Shown: positions 1 to 8,634 of the stretch, one piece after another
Numbering within the stretch: the first letter of the stretch is position 1
Layout: each line of letters starts with the position of its first letter
Assembly: GCF_001435845.1 (NCBI RefSeq)
Contig: NZ_CM003596.1
Location: 1,178,001-1,242,000, forward strand
DNA: 64,000 nt
DNA from: Psychrobacter sp. P11G3
GTDB lineage: Bacteria > Pseudomonadota > Gammaproteobacteria > Pseudomonadales > Moraxellaceae
Direction of reading: 5' to 3'
Made by a program: the position numbers and the translations under genes
The notes under the pieces: model-generated
Told to the model about the DNA's origin: nothing
Seen by the model: only the letters and a program-made list of their open reading frames with translations
The model's database searches: none

Positions 1-817
1 AAACTTCTTCTTGTGCCAGTTTTTTATCAAAGTTGGCATTGTTCTTTTCTTCAGCTTGTAACTGTAGCTCTTTTAGCTCTTGATAGCGCGCGTAGCCACC
101 TTCGCCTTGCGTCACGTCATAGCTGGTCAATTGGCCACGGTCAAGCTCAATAATGCGAGTCGAAAGTTTATTAACGAATGCTCTATCATGAGTCACGAAC
201 AACAACGTCAAACCTTGCCAATCAAGCAAAAAGCGCTCTAACCATTCGATACTTTCGACATCCAAATGGTTGGTTGGCTCATCTAGTAGTAGCACATCAG
301 GCTTAGTAACTAGCGCACGAGCAAGTAACACGCGGCGTTTACGACCACCAGATAGGGATGATAAGTCGTCTTCTGGATTAAGGCCCATGGTCGTAATCAG
401 ACGCATGGCATCGCGTTCTAAGTCCCAGCCATGTACCGCATCGATATCATGCTGTAGGGTCGCCATATGCTCACAGGCATCCATATCGCCATTCGCGCAC
501 ATATCGACTTGCTTATTATAGTTAATGAGCAAATCAGCCGTGCGACGACTGCCGCCCATAACGATGTCTAATATGCGACCGCTAGTCTCAGGAACGTCTT
601 GCTCTAGCATCGCTACACGCATGCTACTGTTGGTAATAATCTCGCCACTGTCAGGCTGCAATGAGCCATTGATCAGTTTAAACAAAGTGGATTTACCTTC
701 GCCGTTGCGGCCAATCAAGCACACACGCTCGCCTGTATTGATAGAAAAATCAATACCATCAAGAACAGGCGCGACGCCAAAGGCTAAGTGAATGTCTTTT
801 AAATGAATCAGTGCCAT
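1..817 (-). CDS. uup: ABC-F ATPase Uup, partial (3' end beyond the left edge)
   Basis: ABC-F proteins are soluble tandem ATPases that act on ribosomes or on DNA-linked processes; Uup is the member tied to transposon excision and ribosome quality control. The first 272 codons are present, beginning MALIHLKDIHLAF. They hold the first nucleotide-binding domain: Walker A GRNGEGKST near residue 37, the ABC signature LSGGRKRRVLLARAL, and Walker B DVLLLDEPTNHLD, the ABC-F hallmark. The inter-domain linker then begins and the second ATPase domain lies outside the window. No membrane segment is visible. The N-terminus resembles Uup more than EttA. It is divergent from slyX, with about 240 bases between them. 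The start is the only ATG that fits before the Walker A strand. Confidence is high for ABC-F and good for Uup. Confidence 0.9.
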   Translation of the reverse strand, partial: MALIHLKDIHLAFGVAPVLDGIDFSINTGERVCLIGRNGEGKSTLFKLINGSLQPDSGEIITNSSMRVAMLEQDVPETSGRILDIVMGGSRRTADLLINYNKQVDMCANGDMDACEHMATLQHDIDAVHGWDLERDAMRLITTMGLNPEDDLSSLSGGRKRRVLLARALVTKPDVLLLDEPTNHLDVESIEWLERFLLDWQGLTLLFVTHDRAFVNKLSTRIIELDRGQLTSYDVTQGEGGYARYQELKELQLQAEEKNNANFDKKLAQEEV

Positions 818-1057
818 AGAGTATCTTAAGCTTATATAATAGTGAGGTAGGGGTTGTTGCAAAATTGCCTGCAGTATAACATGCCACCGCGTTACTGTAG
901 TGCGAGTAAATAGTTTTATCAGTACTATTTATTGCTTTTACTAACGGCTCCTATTCCATGACTATGTTTGTAGGTTTATCGCTAATTTACGGTACCCTTC
1001 AAACCCTTTAATAATCCATCCTTTCAATTTAATACTTACTATAATTTAGAGAAAAAT

Positions 1058-1315
1058 ATGAACCAACCTAAAATTACAGATGATACTTCTGATATTCAAA
1101 ATGATTTGCAAGCCCAAGTAATCGATTTACAAATGAGCCTCGCGCATCTTGAAGTAACGGTCGAACGACTGGATGACGTAATTACGCGACAAGACAGAGA
1201 TATTCATACGTTGCAACGTCAACTACAGCTTATTTATAAACAAATCGAGGGTCAGGATACGGAAAGTGGTATTGCACCGTTCGATGTAATGGCAGACAGA
1301 CCACCACATTATTAA
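1058..1315 (+). CDS. slyX: SlyX family protein
   Basis: An 85-residue protein of the SlyX family. SlyX is a small coiled-coil protein of unknown biochemical role, found across gammaproteobacteria. Visible features are a long helical stretch with heptad spacing from about residue 15 to 65 (QAQVIDLQMSLAHLEVTVER) and the C-terminal PPHY ending that is diagnostic for the family. It stands alone on the plus strand between the divergent uup gene and the first porin gene. No clear hairpin terminator follows it. Length matches the usual 70-85 residues. The family call is firm; its function cannot be inferred from this context. Confidence 0.88.
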   Translation: MNQPKITDDTSDIQNDLQAQVIDLQMSLAHLEVTVERLDDVITRQDRDIHTLQRQLQLIYKQIEGQDTESGIAPFDVMADRPPHY

Positions 1316-1399
1316 TAAGTAAGATTTGAAAAGAAAAGCCTTTAATAGTGGAAAATATATACGCGCTTTTATATATAGATACTCTCTGATGACTATATG

Positions 1400-1459
1400 G
1401 TCATAACATAGAAATAATGTGTTTTTGTAGTTGTTTTAGTGTTAAAAAATCTTTACTAT
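1400..1459 (+). promoter_or_regulatory. Candidate promoter region of first FadL-type gene, conserved with its paralogue
   Basis: A 49-base block (1400-1448) aligns without gaps to 3249-3297 upstream of the paralogous gene, at about 38 of 49 positions. Inside it TTGTTT at 1431-1436 is followed 17 bases later by TACTAT at 1454-1459, a plausible -35/-10 pair. The paralogue has TTGTTT-N17-TAGTAT in the same place. Conservation in otherwise diverged intergenic DNA supports a shared promoter or operator. Confidence 0.5.
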
Positions 1460-1534
1460 CTTCCACCTCGGATACTGCTTATCTATGAAAATTAGGTAAA
1501 ACAGTAAAACAATGCGGATGTTTGGAGATATAAA

Positions 1535-3034
1535 ATGCGCCACACCTTTCATTTAAAAACTCTTGCAGTAGCTGTTGCTACTCTTTCTGTTGTTAGCGTC
1601 GCTAGTGCTGCTGGCCTTGATCGCTCAGGCCAAGATATTACCGCATTCCTACAAGATGGCACGTATGCAGAAGCTGTCTACACTTATATCGATGCTGATG
1701 TTACTGGTAAAGATACTTCAGGTAATAAAATCGATGACATCGCAGAATCTTATGACTTTTTCCGTTATGGTGTAAAAACAGATATCAACGATACATTCAG
1801 TGTTGGTATTTTATATGATGAGCCTTTCGGTGCTGCCGCTGATTACACTGGAAATAATAACTTTGTAGGCGCACCAACTGATGCTGTTAATAATATTATT
1901 GCATCGCGTCTAGGTGGATTAGGCGTTAATAATGTAGAAGAGTTGAAAGGTTTAGTTGAAGGTACTCAAAACCAGTTAACTGCTGCTGAAACTCGTTTAA
2001 ATGCAGTTAGAGAGCAAGTAAGACAAGCTCAAGCAGCTGTTAATCAAAACCCAGCACTTGAGTCTGCACTGCGTCCACAGATTAATGCTGGTTTAGCAGG
2101 TATCGCCGCTGGCGAAACGCAGCTAGCAGCAGGTCAAGCGCAGTTAAATCAACTTGAGCAATTAGAAGGCTTTGCGGATGGCCGCCTTGCGAATGATGAA
2201 GGTACAAATGTTGAAGTCCGTAGCGAAAGCATCACAGGTATCCTAGGTGCTAAGTTTGGTCAAAACAAAGAATTTCAGGTGTACGGTGGTCCTGTTGTCC
2301 AGCGTATCAAAGCTGATGTAAGTCTTCGTGGTAGTGCTTACAGTGCTGCTACAGGCTATACCGCTCATATTAGCTCTGATACCGACTATGGCTATATCGC
2401 AGGTGTATCTTACAGTAAGCCTGAAATCGCTCTAAAGGCGGCTTTGACCTATCGTTCTGAAATTGATCACAGCTCAAATATCGATGAAATATATCCAGTA
2501 GTAGCAGCGCTAGGTGGTGAAGCGAATCAAGGTAACACGCTAGATATCACTACGCCTAAATCAGTTAACTTCGATTTCCAAACTGGTATCAACCCTACAA
2601 CCTTAGCGACTGCAAAAGTGCGCTGGGTACCATGGAGTGATTTTGCAATCGTTCCACCACTTTATAATGAAGTAAGTAAGCAAGCAACTAATGATGATAA
2701 AGGTTTATCTTTAGTCAGCTATGATGATGACCAATGGCAAGTAGAGTTAGGTCTGGCTAAACGCTTAGCGCCAGCATTGGCAGTAAGTGGTACTGTCGGT
2801 TGGGATAGTGGTGCTGGCAACCCTGTAACTTCATTGGGTCCTATCGAAGGCTACTATAGTGCAGGCTTAGGCGCTAAATACAACGTTACTGAGAACTGGG
2901 CCGTATCTGCCGGTGGTAAGTATCTATGGTTTGGTGATGCAGAAGGTCAGATTCCAACGAAAGCTATTGTGAGTGACTTTGAAAGTAACGACGGATTTGT
3001 ACTTGGTGTAAAAGTCTCTTACCAAGCTCAGTAA
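1535..3034 (+). CDS. FadL/OmpP1-family outer-membrane transport protein (copy 1)
   Basis: FadL-type proteins are 14-stranded outer-membrane barrels that take up fatty acids or other hydrophobic compounds. This 499-residue protein has a Sec signal peptide ending near residue 25 (VASAAG). Family-typical segments follow: AESYDFFRYGVKTDIND, SVGILYDEPFGA, and a C-terminal barrel part with VRWVPWSDF and WAVSAGGKYLWFGD. Between about residues 110 and 225 lies an Ala/Gln/Leu/Glu-rich stretch with strong helical, coiled-coil-like character, unusual inside a barrel and probably a surface or hatch insertion. The protein ends in SYQAQ, without the terminal Phe/Tyr usual for barrel proteins. The start is preceded by GGAG. 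It is the tandem paralogue of the next gene, and each has its own terminator. The substrate cannot be told from sequence. Confidence 0.85.
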   Translation: MRHTFHLKTLAVAVATLSVVSVASAAGLDRSGQDITAFLQDGTYAEAVYTYIDADVTGKDTSGNKIDDIAESYDFFRYGVKTDINDTFSVGILYDEPFGAAADYTGNNNFVGAPTDAVNNIIASRLGGLGVNNVEELKGLVEGTQNQLTAAETRLNAVREQVRQAQAAVNQNPALESALRPQINAGLAGIAAGETQLAAGQAQLNQLEQLEGFADGRLANDEGTNVEVRSESITGILGAKFGQNKEFQVYGGPVVQRIKADVSLRGSAYSAATGYTAHISSDTDYGYIAGVSYSKPEIALKAALTYRSEIDHSSNIDEIYPVVAALGGEANQGNTLDITTPKSVNFDFQTGINPTTLATAKVRWVPWSDFAIVPPLYNEVSKQATNDDKGLSLVSYDDDQWQVELGLAKRLAPALAVSGTVGWDSGAGNPVTSLGPIEGYYSAGLGAKYNVTENWAVSAGGKYLWFGDAEGQIPTKAIVSDFESNDGFVLGVKVSYQAQ

Positions 3035-3077
3035 TTCACAGCTTAGTTATATAGCAAATATTTTAAATACTATTGAT

Positions 3078-3109
3078 AAAAAAGCGATCCTTTAAGGGTC
3101 GCTTTTTTT
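3078..3109 (+). terminator. Rho-independent terminator after FadL-type copy 1
   Basis: Stem AGCGATCC/GGGTCGCT with a five-base loop, flanked by an A-run and a run of seven T. It lies 44 bases after the stop codon. Confidence 0.85.
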
Positions 3110-3248
3110 ATAGGCAGTATTATAGTCATAGTGAACCCGTTTTATCCTGAAGAAAAACTCTCCTGTGAACAAATATTTTTTAAGAAATTCATATCTAAAA
3201 GTAGAAGTAAACGGAATTGTTTCATTTATATCTTATTTGTACTGTTCA

Positions 3249-3308
3249 GTCATAATTGAGAAATAAAGCACTTTAATTGTTGTTTTAGTGTCAAAAAGCT
3301 ATTAGTAT
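3249..3308 (+). promoter_or_regulatory. Candidate promoter region of second FadL-type gene
   Basis: This is the counterpart of the block at 1400-1459. TTGTTT at 3280-3285 and TAGTAT at 3303-3308 are 17 bases apart. The downstream leader also shares the TTGGAGATA ribosome-binding region with the first copy. The remaining 375-base gap before the gene holds only the preceding terminator and AT-rich DNA. Confidence 0.5.
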
Positions 3309-3409
3309 TCAACTTAGGACACGACTTTGATACTTTCAATGTTAAGCGCAGCAATGCTATATATTGTTTATCGAAGTAGTAATACAACAAGGACCGTTGG
3401 AGATACACA

Positions 3410-4834
3410 ATGCGCACTACCTTTCACTTGAAAACCCTTGCAGTAGCAATCGCTACTCTCTCTGTCGCTAGCATGACTAATGCTGCTGGTCTTGATCGTT
3501 CAGGCCAAGATGTCACTGCTTTCTTTCAAGATGGTACCTATGCAGAAGCCGTCTATACTTATATTGATGCTGATGTAAGTGGTTATGATAGTGCTAACAC
3601 TAACCCTTCTCAAAATGATTATGTACGTGGTGATAAGACAGGTGATATCGCTGAGTCTTACGATTTCTTCCGCTATGGCGTAAAAGCAGACATTAACGAT
3701 ACTTTTAGTGTAGGTATTCTATACGACGAGCCTTTCGGCGCAGCTGCTGAATATACTCAAAGTAACTTCGTCTCACAAGGAGATGTTGACGCTTCTATTG
3801 CTTCTATTACTAATGGCGCAGCGCCAAGTCTTGCAGCGGCACAGGCTGGAATTGGTGCTCTGGCTGCAGGAGAAACAGCGGGTGTTTTAACTCCGGCACA
3901 GCAGGCTCAGTTAGATGGATTGCGTGGAGCAGTAGCAGTAGCACAAGCTGAAGCAGGTACCGCGGGCGAAAATACTAATGTAGAAGTTCGTAGCCAAAGC
4001 CTAACAGGGATTTTGGGTATGAAGTTTGGTGCCAACAAAAACTTCCAAATTTATGGTGGTCCAGTTGCACAGCGTACTCAGTCTGAAACCAAATTACGCG
4101 GTTTAGCTTATGGCCCTGCTAGCGGTTACACGTCAAACAGCAATCCTGATATGGACTATGGTTATATAGCAGGTATTGCTTATAGTAAGCCTGAAATCGC
4201 ATTAAAAGCTGCTTTAACTTATCGTTCTGAAATCGATCATGATATACAAATATCTGAGTCATATCCGTTAGTCGCTATTAGAGCTACAGCAGCAGGAGCT
4301 ACTCCAGAACAAGCGGCTGCAGCAGCAAATAGAAACAGCAAATACGAAATTACTACTCCTAAATCAGTCAACTTTGATTTCCAAACAGGTATCAACCCTA
4401 CAACATTAGCAACAGCAAAAGTACGCTGGGTACCGTGGAGTGATTTCATTATTACACCACCACTTTATAACGATACTAGTAAAATCAGTTATGGTCCTGA
4501 TGGATTAAACTTGGTGGAATACAAAGATGACCAGTGGCAAGTAGAGCTGGGATTGGCAAAGCGTTTAGCGCCAGCATTGGCAGTAAGTGGTACCGTTGGT
4601 TGGGATAGTGGTGCTGGTAACCCTGTAACTTCGTTAGGACCGGTCGAAGGCTATTATAGTGTTGGTCTTGGTGCCAAATATAATGTCACGGAAAACTGGG
4701 CAGTATCTGTAGGTGGTAAATACCTATGGTTCGGTGATGCCCAAGGTCAATTACCAACAGGCAAAATCGTCGCTGATTTTGAAGACAATGATGGTTATAT
4801 CGCTGGTGTGAAGCTGTCTTATCAAGGGAAATAA
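3410..4834 (+). CDS. FadL/OmpP1-family outer-membrane transport protein (copy 2)
   Basis: Tandem paralogue of the preceding gene, 474 residues, with a signal peptide ending at about MTNAAG. Residues 26-110 and the C-terminal 200 residues are nearly identical to copy 1 (LDRSGQD, VRWVPWSDF, KRLAPALAVSGTVGWDSG). The middle insertion (about 120-190) is different and shorter. It is an Ala/Gln/Gly-rich helical stretch with two repeats of the LAAxxAGIGALAAGE type, not the coiled coil of copy 1. A second variable patch near residue 285 is also Ala-rich (TAAGATPEQAAAAANR). Near-identical nucleotide tracts around 4560-4640 and 2760-2840 suggest recent duplication or gene conversion of the barrel. Like copy 1 it ends without a terminal aromatic residue (SYQGK). 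It probably transports a related hydrophobic compound. Confidence 0.85.
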   Translation: MRTTFHLKTLAVAIATLSVASMTNAAGLDRSGQDVTAFFQDGTYAEAVYTYIDADVSGYDSANTNPSQNDYVRGDKTGDIAESYDFFRYGVKADINDTFSVGILYDEPFGAAAEYTQSNFVSQGDVDASIASITNGAAPSLAAAQAGIGALAAGETAGVLTPAQQAQLDGLRGAVAVAQAEAGTAGENTNVEVRSQSLTGILGMKFGANKNFQIYGGPVAQRTQSETKLRGLAYGPASGYTSNSNPDMDYGYIAGIAYSKPEIALKAALTYRSEIDHDIQISESYPLVAIRATAAGATPEQAAAAANRNSKYEITTPKSVNFDFQTGINPTTLATAKVRWVPWSDFIITPPLYNDTSKISYGPDGLNLVEYKDDQWQVELGLAKRLAPALAVSGTVGWDSGAGNPVTSLGPVEGYYSVGLGAKYNVTENWAVSVGGKYLWFGDAQGQLPTGKIVADFEDNDGYIAGVKLSYQGK

Positions 4835-4859
4835 TCTTTCTATATAACTGCTAAACAAT

Positions 4860-4890
4860 AAAAAAGCGGCCTACAATAGGTCGCTTTTTT
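4860..4890 (+). terminator. Rho-independent terminator after FadL-type copy 2
   Basis: Hairpin AAAAGCGGCCTA/TAGGTCGCTTTT (one G-T wobble) with a three-base loop and a T-run, 26 bases after the stop codon. Confidence 0.85.
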
Positions 4891-5363
4891 GATGGGCTTT
4901 CTATCTATATTTGATTGTTAGTGCTCAAATATAGGTACAACAGCAAAGGCTATCTATATAGTATTAATTTATATAGCATATCTATATTTTATTTGCCTAG
5001 TTTAGTTTCGTGTCCATAAACAACACATATTCTTCGGCTTAAGAGTAGATACGCACTTATACCTAATCAAATATTTAGTAAATAAGCTGTTAATAACAGC
5101 ATAATATACTCAAGGTGTACAACGATGTATACGTATGAACAGATAGTAAAATACAATGCTAAAGAGAAGTAGTTGCATTAATAAAGTCTATTTCGTAAAA
5201 GTGGGCAGCAGTTGGCCTGTTAAGTAGGCTAGGGCAATCTGGCTTAATATACTCATCACAGGACTATCAAGTACTACTATCTTTGTCCATACTCCTATCT
5301 CACTCGCCATAATTTCTCTTGGTTTGATACTGTAGTAGATTGCATATATTAAATCATTACTTA
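4891..5363. other. Intergenic region without a recognised gene
   Basis: About 470 bases between two terminators, AT-rich, with no convincing ORF. A perfect 15-base palindrome (GCTGTTA-A-TAACAGC) lies at 5086-5100, followed directly by the -10-like sequence TAATATACT near 5102-5111. If transcribed rightward, an RNA from there could end at the terminator at 5364-5399. That is speculation. Confidence 0.4.
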
Positions 5364-5399
5364 TAAAAAAACCTCGCCACTAGTGACGAGGTTTTTTTA
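5364..5399. terminator. Bidirectional terminator downstream of putP
   Basis: Near-perfect hairpin with an ACCTCG/CGAGGT stem, extended through CAC/GTG across one mismatch, with an A-run on the left and a T-run on the right. It can serve putP from the minus strand and any rightward transcript from the preceding gap. Confidence 0.85.
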
Positions 5400-5428
5400 T
5401 AACGATAAACTTAAGATTTTATGTAAAC

Positions 5429-6928
5429 TTATTTGTTTAAGTTTAGCTCCATCTCTTTGTACTTAGCAGAAACTGAAGGTCTTGGACCACCAGTCATAAT
5501 ACTAACGGCAAAGATAGCGATAGTACTTAAGATAAAGCCTGGAACGATAGCGTATAACCAGCTATTTAGTGCCATACCATCAACTTGGAAAGGACCATAA
5601 ATCCATAGGATAACAGTCAACGCACCAACAACCATACCAGCAACAGCACCATTACGGTTCATACCACGCCATGTTAAGCTGAAGATAACCAATGGACCAA
5701 ACGCAGCACCAAATCCTGCCCATGCATTAGAAACCAAGTTCAATACTGAGCTATCTGGGTTAGATGCTAGCATAATGGCAACGATAGCAACGATGATTAC
5801 TGAGATACGACCAACCAATACCTGACGAGCTTCTGGTGCGTCTTTATCAAAGAATAGTTTGTATACATCTTTGGTTAGAGAGCTTGATACAACCAATAAC
5901 TGCGATGAGATAGTACTCATAATTGCCGCTAAAATAGCTGCTAATAGGAAACCTGAAACCAATGGGTGGAACAAGAACTGAGTGAATACTAAAAAGATAG
6001 TCTCAGGATCGTCCAGTGTCATCGCAGTTTTTTGTACATAAGCACGACCAGCAAAACCAGTCATTAGTGAACCCACAAGACTCACAACCATCCAGCTCAT
6101 ACCGATGTTACGTGCGGTCGGTACATCTCTCACTGAACGAATCGCCATAAAACGTACGATAATATGCGGCTGGCCAAAGTAACCTAAGCCCCATGCCATG
6201 AGTGAGATAATACCGATGACACTCATACCGCTAGTAACGTCTAAAAGGGTAGGGTCGATATTTCTAACCGCTTCTGTAGTAGCTGAAATACCACCAAGAT
6301 CAGTAAAGGCAACGACAGGTACGATCACCATGGCAAACAGCATGATGACACCCTGTACGAAATCGGTCATAGATACCGCTAAGAAACCACCGAATAACGT
6401 ATAAGCCACAACTACACCAGCAGTAACCCATAGGCCAGTACTATACGATAGGTTGAGTGAGCTTTCGAAGAGTTTACCACCACCGACAAGACTTGCAGCG
6501 GTATAGACGGTAAAGAATAGAATGATGACTAATGCTGAGATGACGCGCAGCATATGCGACTTGTCTTCAAAGCGGTTGGCAAAATAATCGGGTAGGGTAA
6601 TAGCGTTGTCAGCCACTTCGGTATAAACACGAAGGCGAGGTGCTACGATGAGATAGTTTAATAATGCACCTAATGTCAAACCTAGCGCGATCCAAATACT
6701 AACCACACCATCGGCAAACATATAACCAGGTAAGCCAAGTAGCAACCAACCTGACATGTCTGATGCACCTGCAGAAAGTGCGGTTACTGCTGGGCCTAAG
6801 TTACGACCCCCTAACATATAGCCTTCAGTATCATTGGCTTGCTTAAAATAAGCGTAAACACCAATCCCAATCATCACTAAGAAATAGGCGCCGAGTGATA
6901 TCAGCACGCCACTAGAAACTCCGTTCAT
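5429..6928 (-). CDS. putP: Sodium/proline symporter PutP
   Basis: An inner-membrane SSSF-family symporter that imports proline with Na+, for nutrition and osmoprotection. The 499 residues match the family length (about 500) and show some 13 hydrophobic segments. The second membrane segment carries AGASDMSGWLLLG, with the Na+-binding Asp at residue 57. GYFGQPHIIVRFMAI and the SSQLLVVSSSL region with the second Na+ site are also present. It stands alone, without putA nearby, with a terminator just downstream. No regulatory site could be pinned down in the 450-base upstream gap. A related solute specificity cannot be excluded, but identity with PutP is strong. Confidence 0.92.
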   Translation of the reverse strand: MNGVSSGVLISLGAYFLVMIGIGVYAYFKQANDTEGYMLGGRNLGPAVTALSAGASDMSGWLLLGLPGYMFADGVVSIWIALGLTLGALLNYLIVAPRLRVYTEVADNAITLPDYFANRFEDKSHMLRVISALVIILFFTVYTAASLVGGGKLFESSLNLSYSTGLWVTAGVVVAYTLFGGFLAVSMTDFVQGVIMLFAMVIVPVVAFTDLGGISATTEAVRNIDPTLLDVTSGMSVIGIISLMAWGLGYFGQPHIIVRFMAIRSVRDVPTARNIGMSWMVVSLVGSLMTGFAGRAYVQKTAMTLDDPETIFLVFTQFLFHPLVSGFLLAAILAAIMSTISSQLLVVSSSLTKDVYKLFFDKDAPEARQVLVGRISVIIVAIVAIMLASNPDSSVLNLVSNAWAGFGAAFGPLVIFSLTWRGMNRNGAVAGMVVGALTVILWIYGPFQVDGMALNSWLYAIVPGFILSTIAIFAVSIMTGGPRPSVSAKYKEMELNLNK

Positions 6929-7023
6929 ATAAATTGTCCTTAACCAACATGGTTGGCTGTAATTATTTTTTAACTATAAAAGTTCTGTCCTACAAGGCGA
7001 TGTCCAAAACAATATTTAAAGAC

Positions 7024-7059
7024 AAAAAAAGCCATTAATTAAGACATAATGGCTTTTTT
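7024..7059. terminator. Terminator between the LysR gene and putP
   Basis: Perfect stem AAAAAAGCCATTA/TAATGGCTTTTTT with a nine-base loop. It ends minus-strand transcription from the LysR gene before putP. The rest of the 6929-7386 gap is AT-rich and shows no gene. Confidence 0.85.
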
Positions 7060-7386
7060 CAGTATCTTCTGTAGTTATATATGATTGATGTTGTTCTATG
7101 GCTAGCACTCATATAGAGATAGAGAACAATGGGAATTTCGCATTCCACTTATCTATTGTTATTGCTCGCATCTGCTATTTGTATATGAGTATTAGCAACT
7201 TACACAATCAATCAAAACCATTAAACCTACTGTTAACCATCATATCTTACTAGAAGTATTCAATATATGACTATCAGTGTCCTTGTGGTAAATTTTTGTT
7301 ATACAAACAACGTCAAGCGTATTATAACGCATGAGAGATACAAATGCGAATAGGTTGAATTTATATATTATTATATCCAGCGAGTC

Positions 7387-8259
7387 TTATTCAATAGGAG
7401 CCAGTAAATCTAAGAGCGCAGTGACACTGCTAGACTGTGTAAGCTTCGGATTAATGACCACACCTAGATAACGCTGTAGCTCAATATTGTCTGCCATATC
7501 AATACGTTCCAAATCTTGGCTGACCATCGTTTGAGGTAGCACTGACCAGCCAAGACCGACAGACACCAGCATACGAATAGACTCAAGCGGGTTGGTACTC
7601 ATCGTGGCATAAGGCTTTAGATTGTGCTTGGCAAATTCGGCCAAAGTAATTTGACTGGTAAAGGTGTTGGCAGACGGTAAGATAGCAGGATATCGGGCCA
7701 ACTGCTCTAAAGTGACATTCGATTTGGTTGCCAACGCTGATAGCGTACCAGTCATGAAGTAGAGAGGATCTGACCATAGCGTATGGTAGGTTAGCCGCTT
7801 ATCATAGACAGGTGGAAGCGTAACAAAGGCTAAAGACAAATCACCATCTAGTACTGCTTTGTGCGCTTTTTCAGAATCTACGAAGTGTACTTCTAACTGA
7901 ACAGCTGGATAAGCTTGAATGAAGTGTTTCAGGACAGGTGCTAAATGATGTAGGCCAATATGATGGCTAGTACCAATGACTAACTTGCCAGAGACGATAT
8001 GCTGAGAATGCTGTAAGTTGATTTTAAAGTTCTCATAGTCCTCTAGCCAACGTTTGGCATGAGGTAGCATTTCACTAGCCGCTTGAGTAGGTACAATCCC
8101 GCGTCCTACCGTATCAAACAAGGTAATGTTAAACTCGTCTTCTAAGTTTTTGATACGTTTACTGACAGCAGGCTGCGTGATAAACAGCTTTTCCGCGGCG
8201 CCTGAGATACTGCCAGTGTGCATAACGGTAACGAATGTCGTCAAGTTTGTGGTGTTCAA
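7387..8259 (-). CDS. LysR-family transcriptional regulator, divergent from leuC
   Basis: A 290-residue LysR-type regulator. The N-terminal winged helix-turn-helix covers residues 1-60 (GSISGAAEKLFITQPAVSKRIKNLE). A substrate-binding-protein-like effector domain follows from about residue 90 (KLVIGTSHHIGLHHLAPVL). Members of this family usually control a divergent gene, and here that is leuC, 375 bases away. A role in leucine-biosynthesis control is therefore likely, but this is context only. A hairpin terminator sits downstream before putP. The ligand is not predictable from the sequence; an isopropylmalate-related compound is a guess. Confidence 0.88.
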   Translation of the reverse strand: MNTTNLTTFVTVMHTGSISGAAEKLFITQPAVSKRIKNLEDEFNITLFDTVGRGIVPTQAASEMLPHAKRWLEDYENFKINLQHSQHIVSGKLVIGTSHHIGLHHLAPVLKHFIQAYPAVQLEVHFVDSEKAHKAVLDGDLSLAFVTLPPVYDKRLTYHTLWSDPLYFMTGTLSALATKSNVTLEQLARYPAILPSANTFTSQITLAEFAKHNLKPYATMSTNPLESIRMLVSVGLGWSVLPQTMVSQDLERIDMADNIELQRYLGVVINPKLTQSSSVTALLDLLAPIE

Positions 8260-8379
8260 ACGAATGTCCTTAGCTACTTTATGAGCTATAAATAAAAGTT
8301 GGCTGACCCAATCACAACGTATTAGAAATAAAAGTTTGCGTCTGGTTAAAAATCATCAATTATTATTATAGGATTTGCC

Positions 8380-8388
8380 TGCTATAAT
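8380..8388 (+). promoter_or_regulatory. Candidate extended -10 promoter element for leuC
   Basis: TGCTATAAT fits an extended -10 box (TGnTATAAT), with no good -35 at the expected distance, as is common for activator-dependent promoters. It would give a leader of about 240 bases before leuC. The whole 8260-8634 divergent region holds no ORF. Confidence 0.4.
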
Positions 8389-8634
8389 CACAAGACATCG
8401 AGGCATATTGTGACATATTTATTCTAAAAAATTGGCTATTTGCCTTTTAAAACGTATTTTAAGCGTTAATTTTAGTCATATGTCGGGTCTCATAAAGAAA
8501 TAATATTTAAATCTTAGATACGACAGTAATTATTAAACACTATAGATAGACATAGCATTTACATAGAATCTTAGCTTGGCAATGTGCAAGTAATTAAAAA
8601 ATTAAGTAATTAGTAACCTATAAAGGATAGCAAC

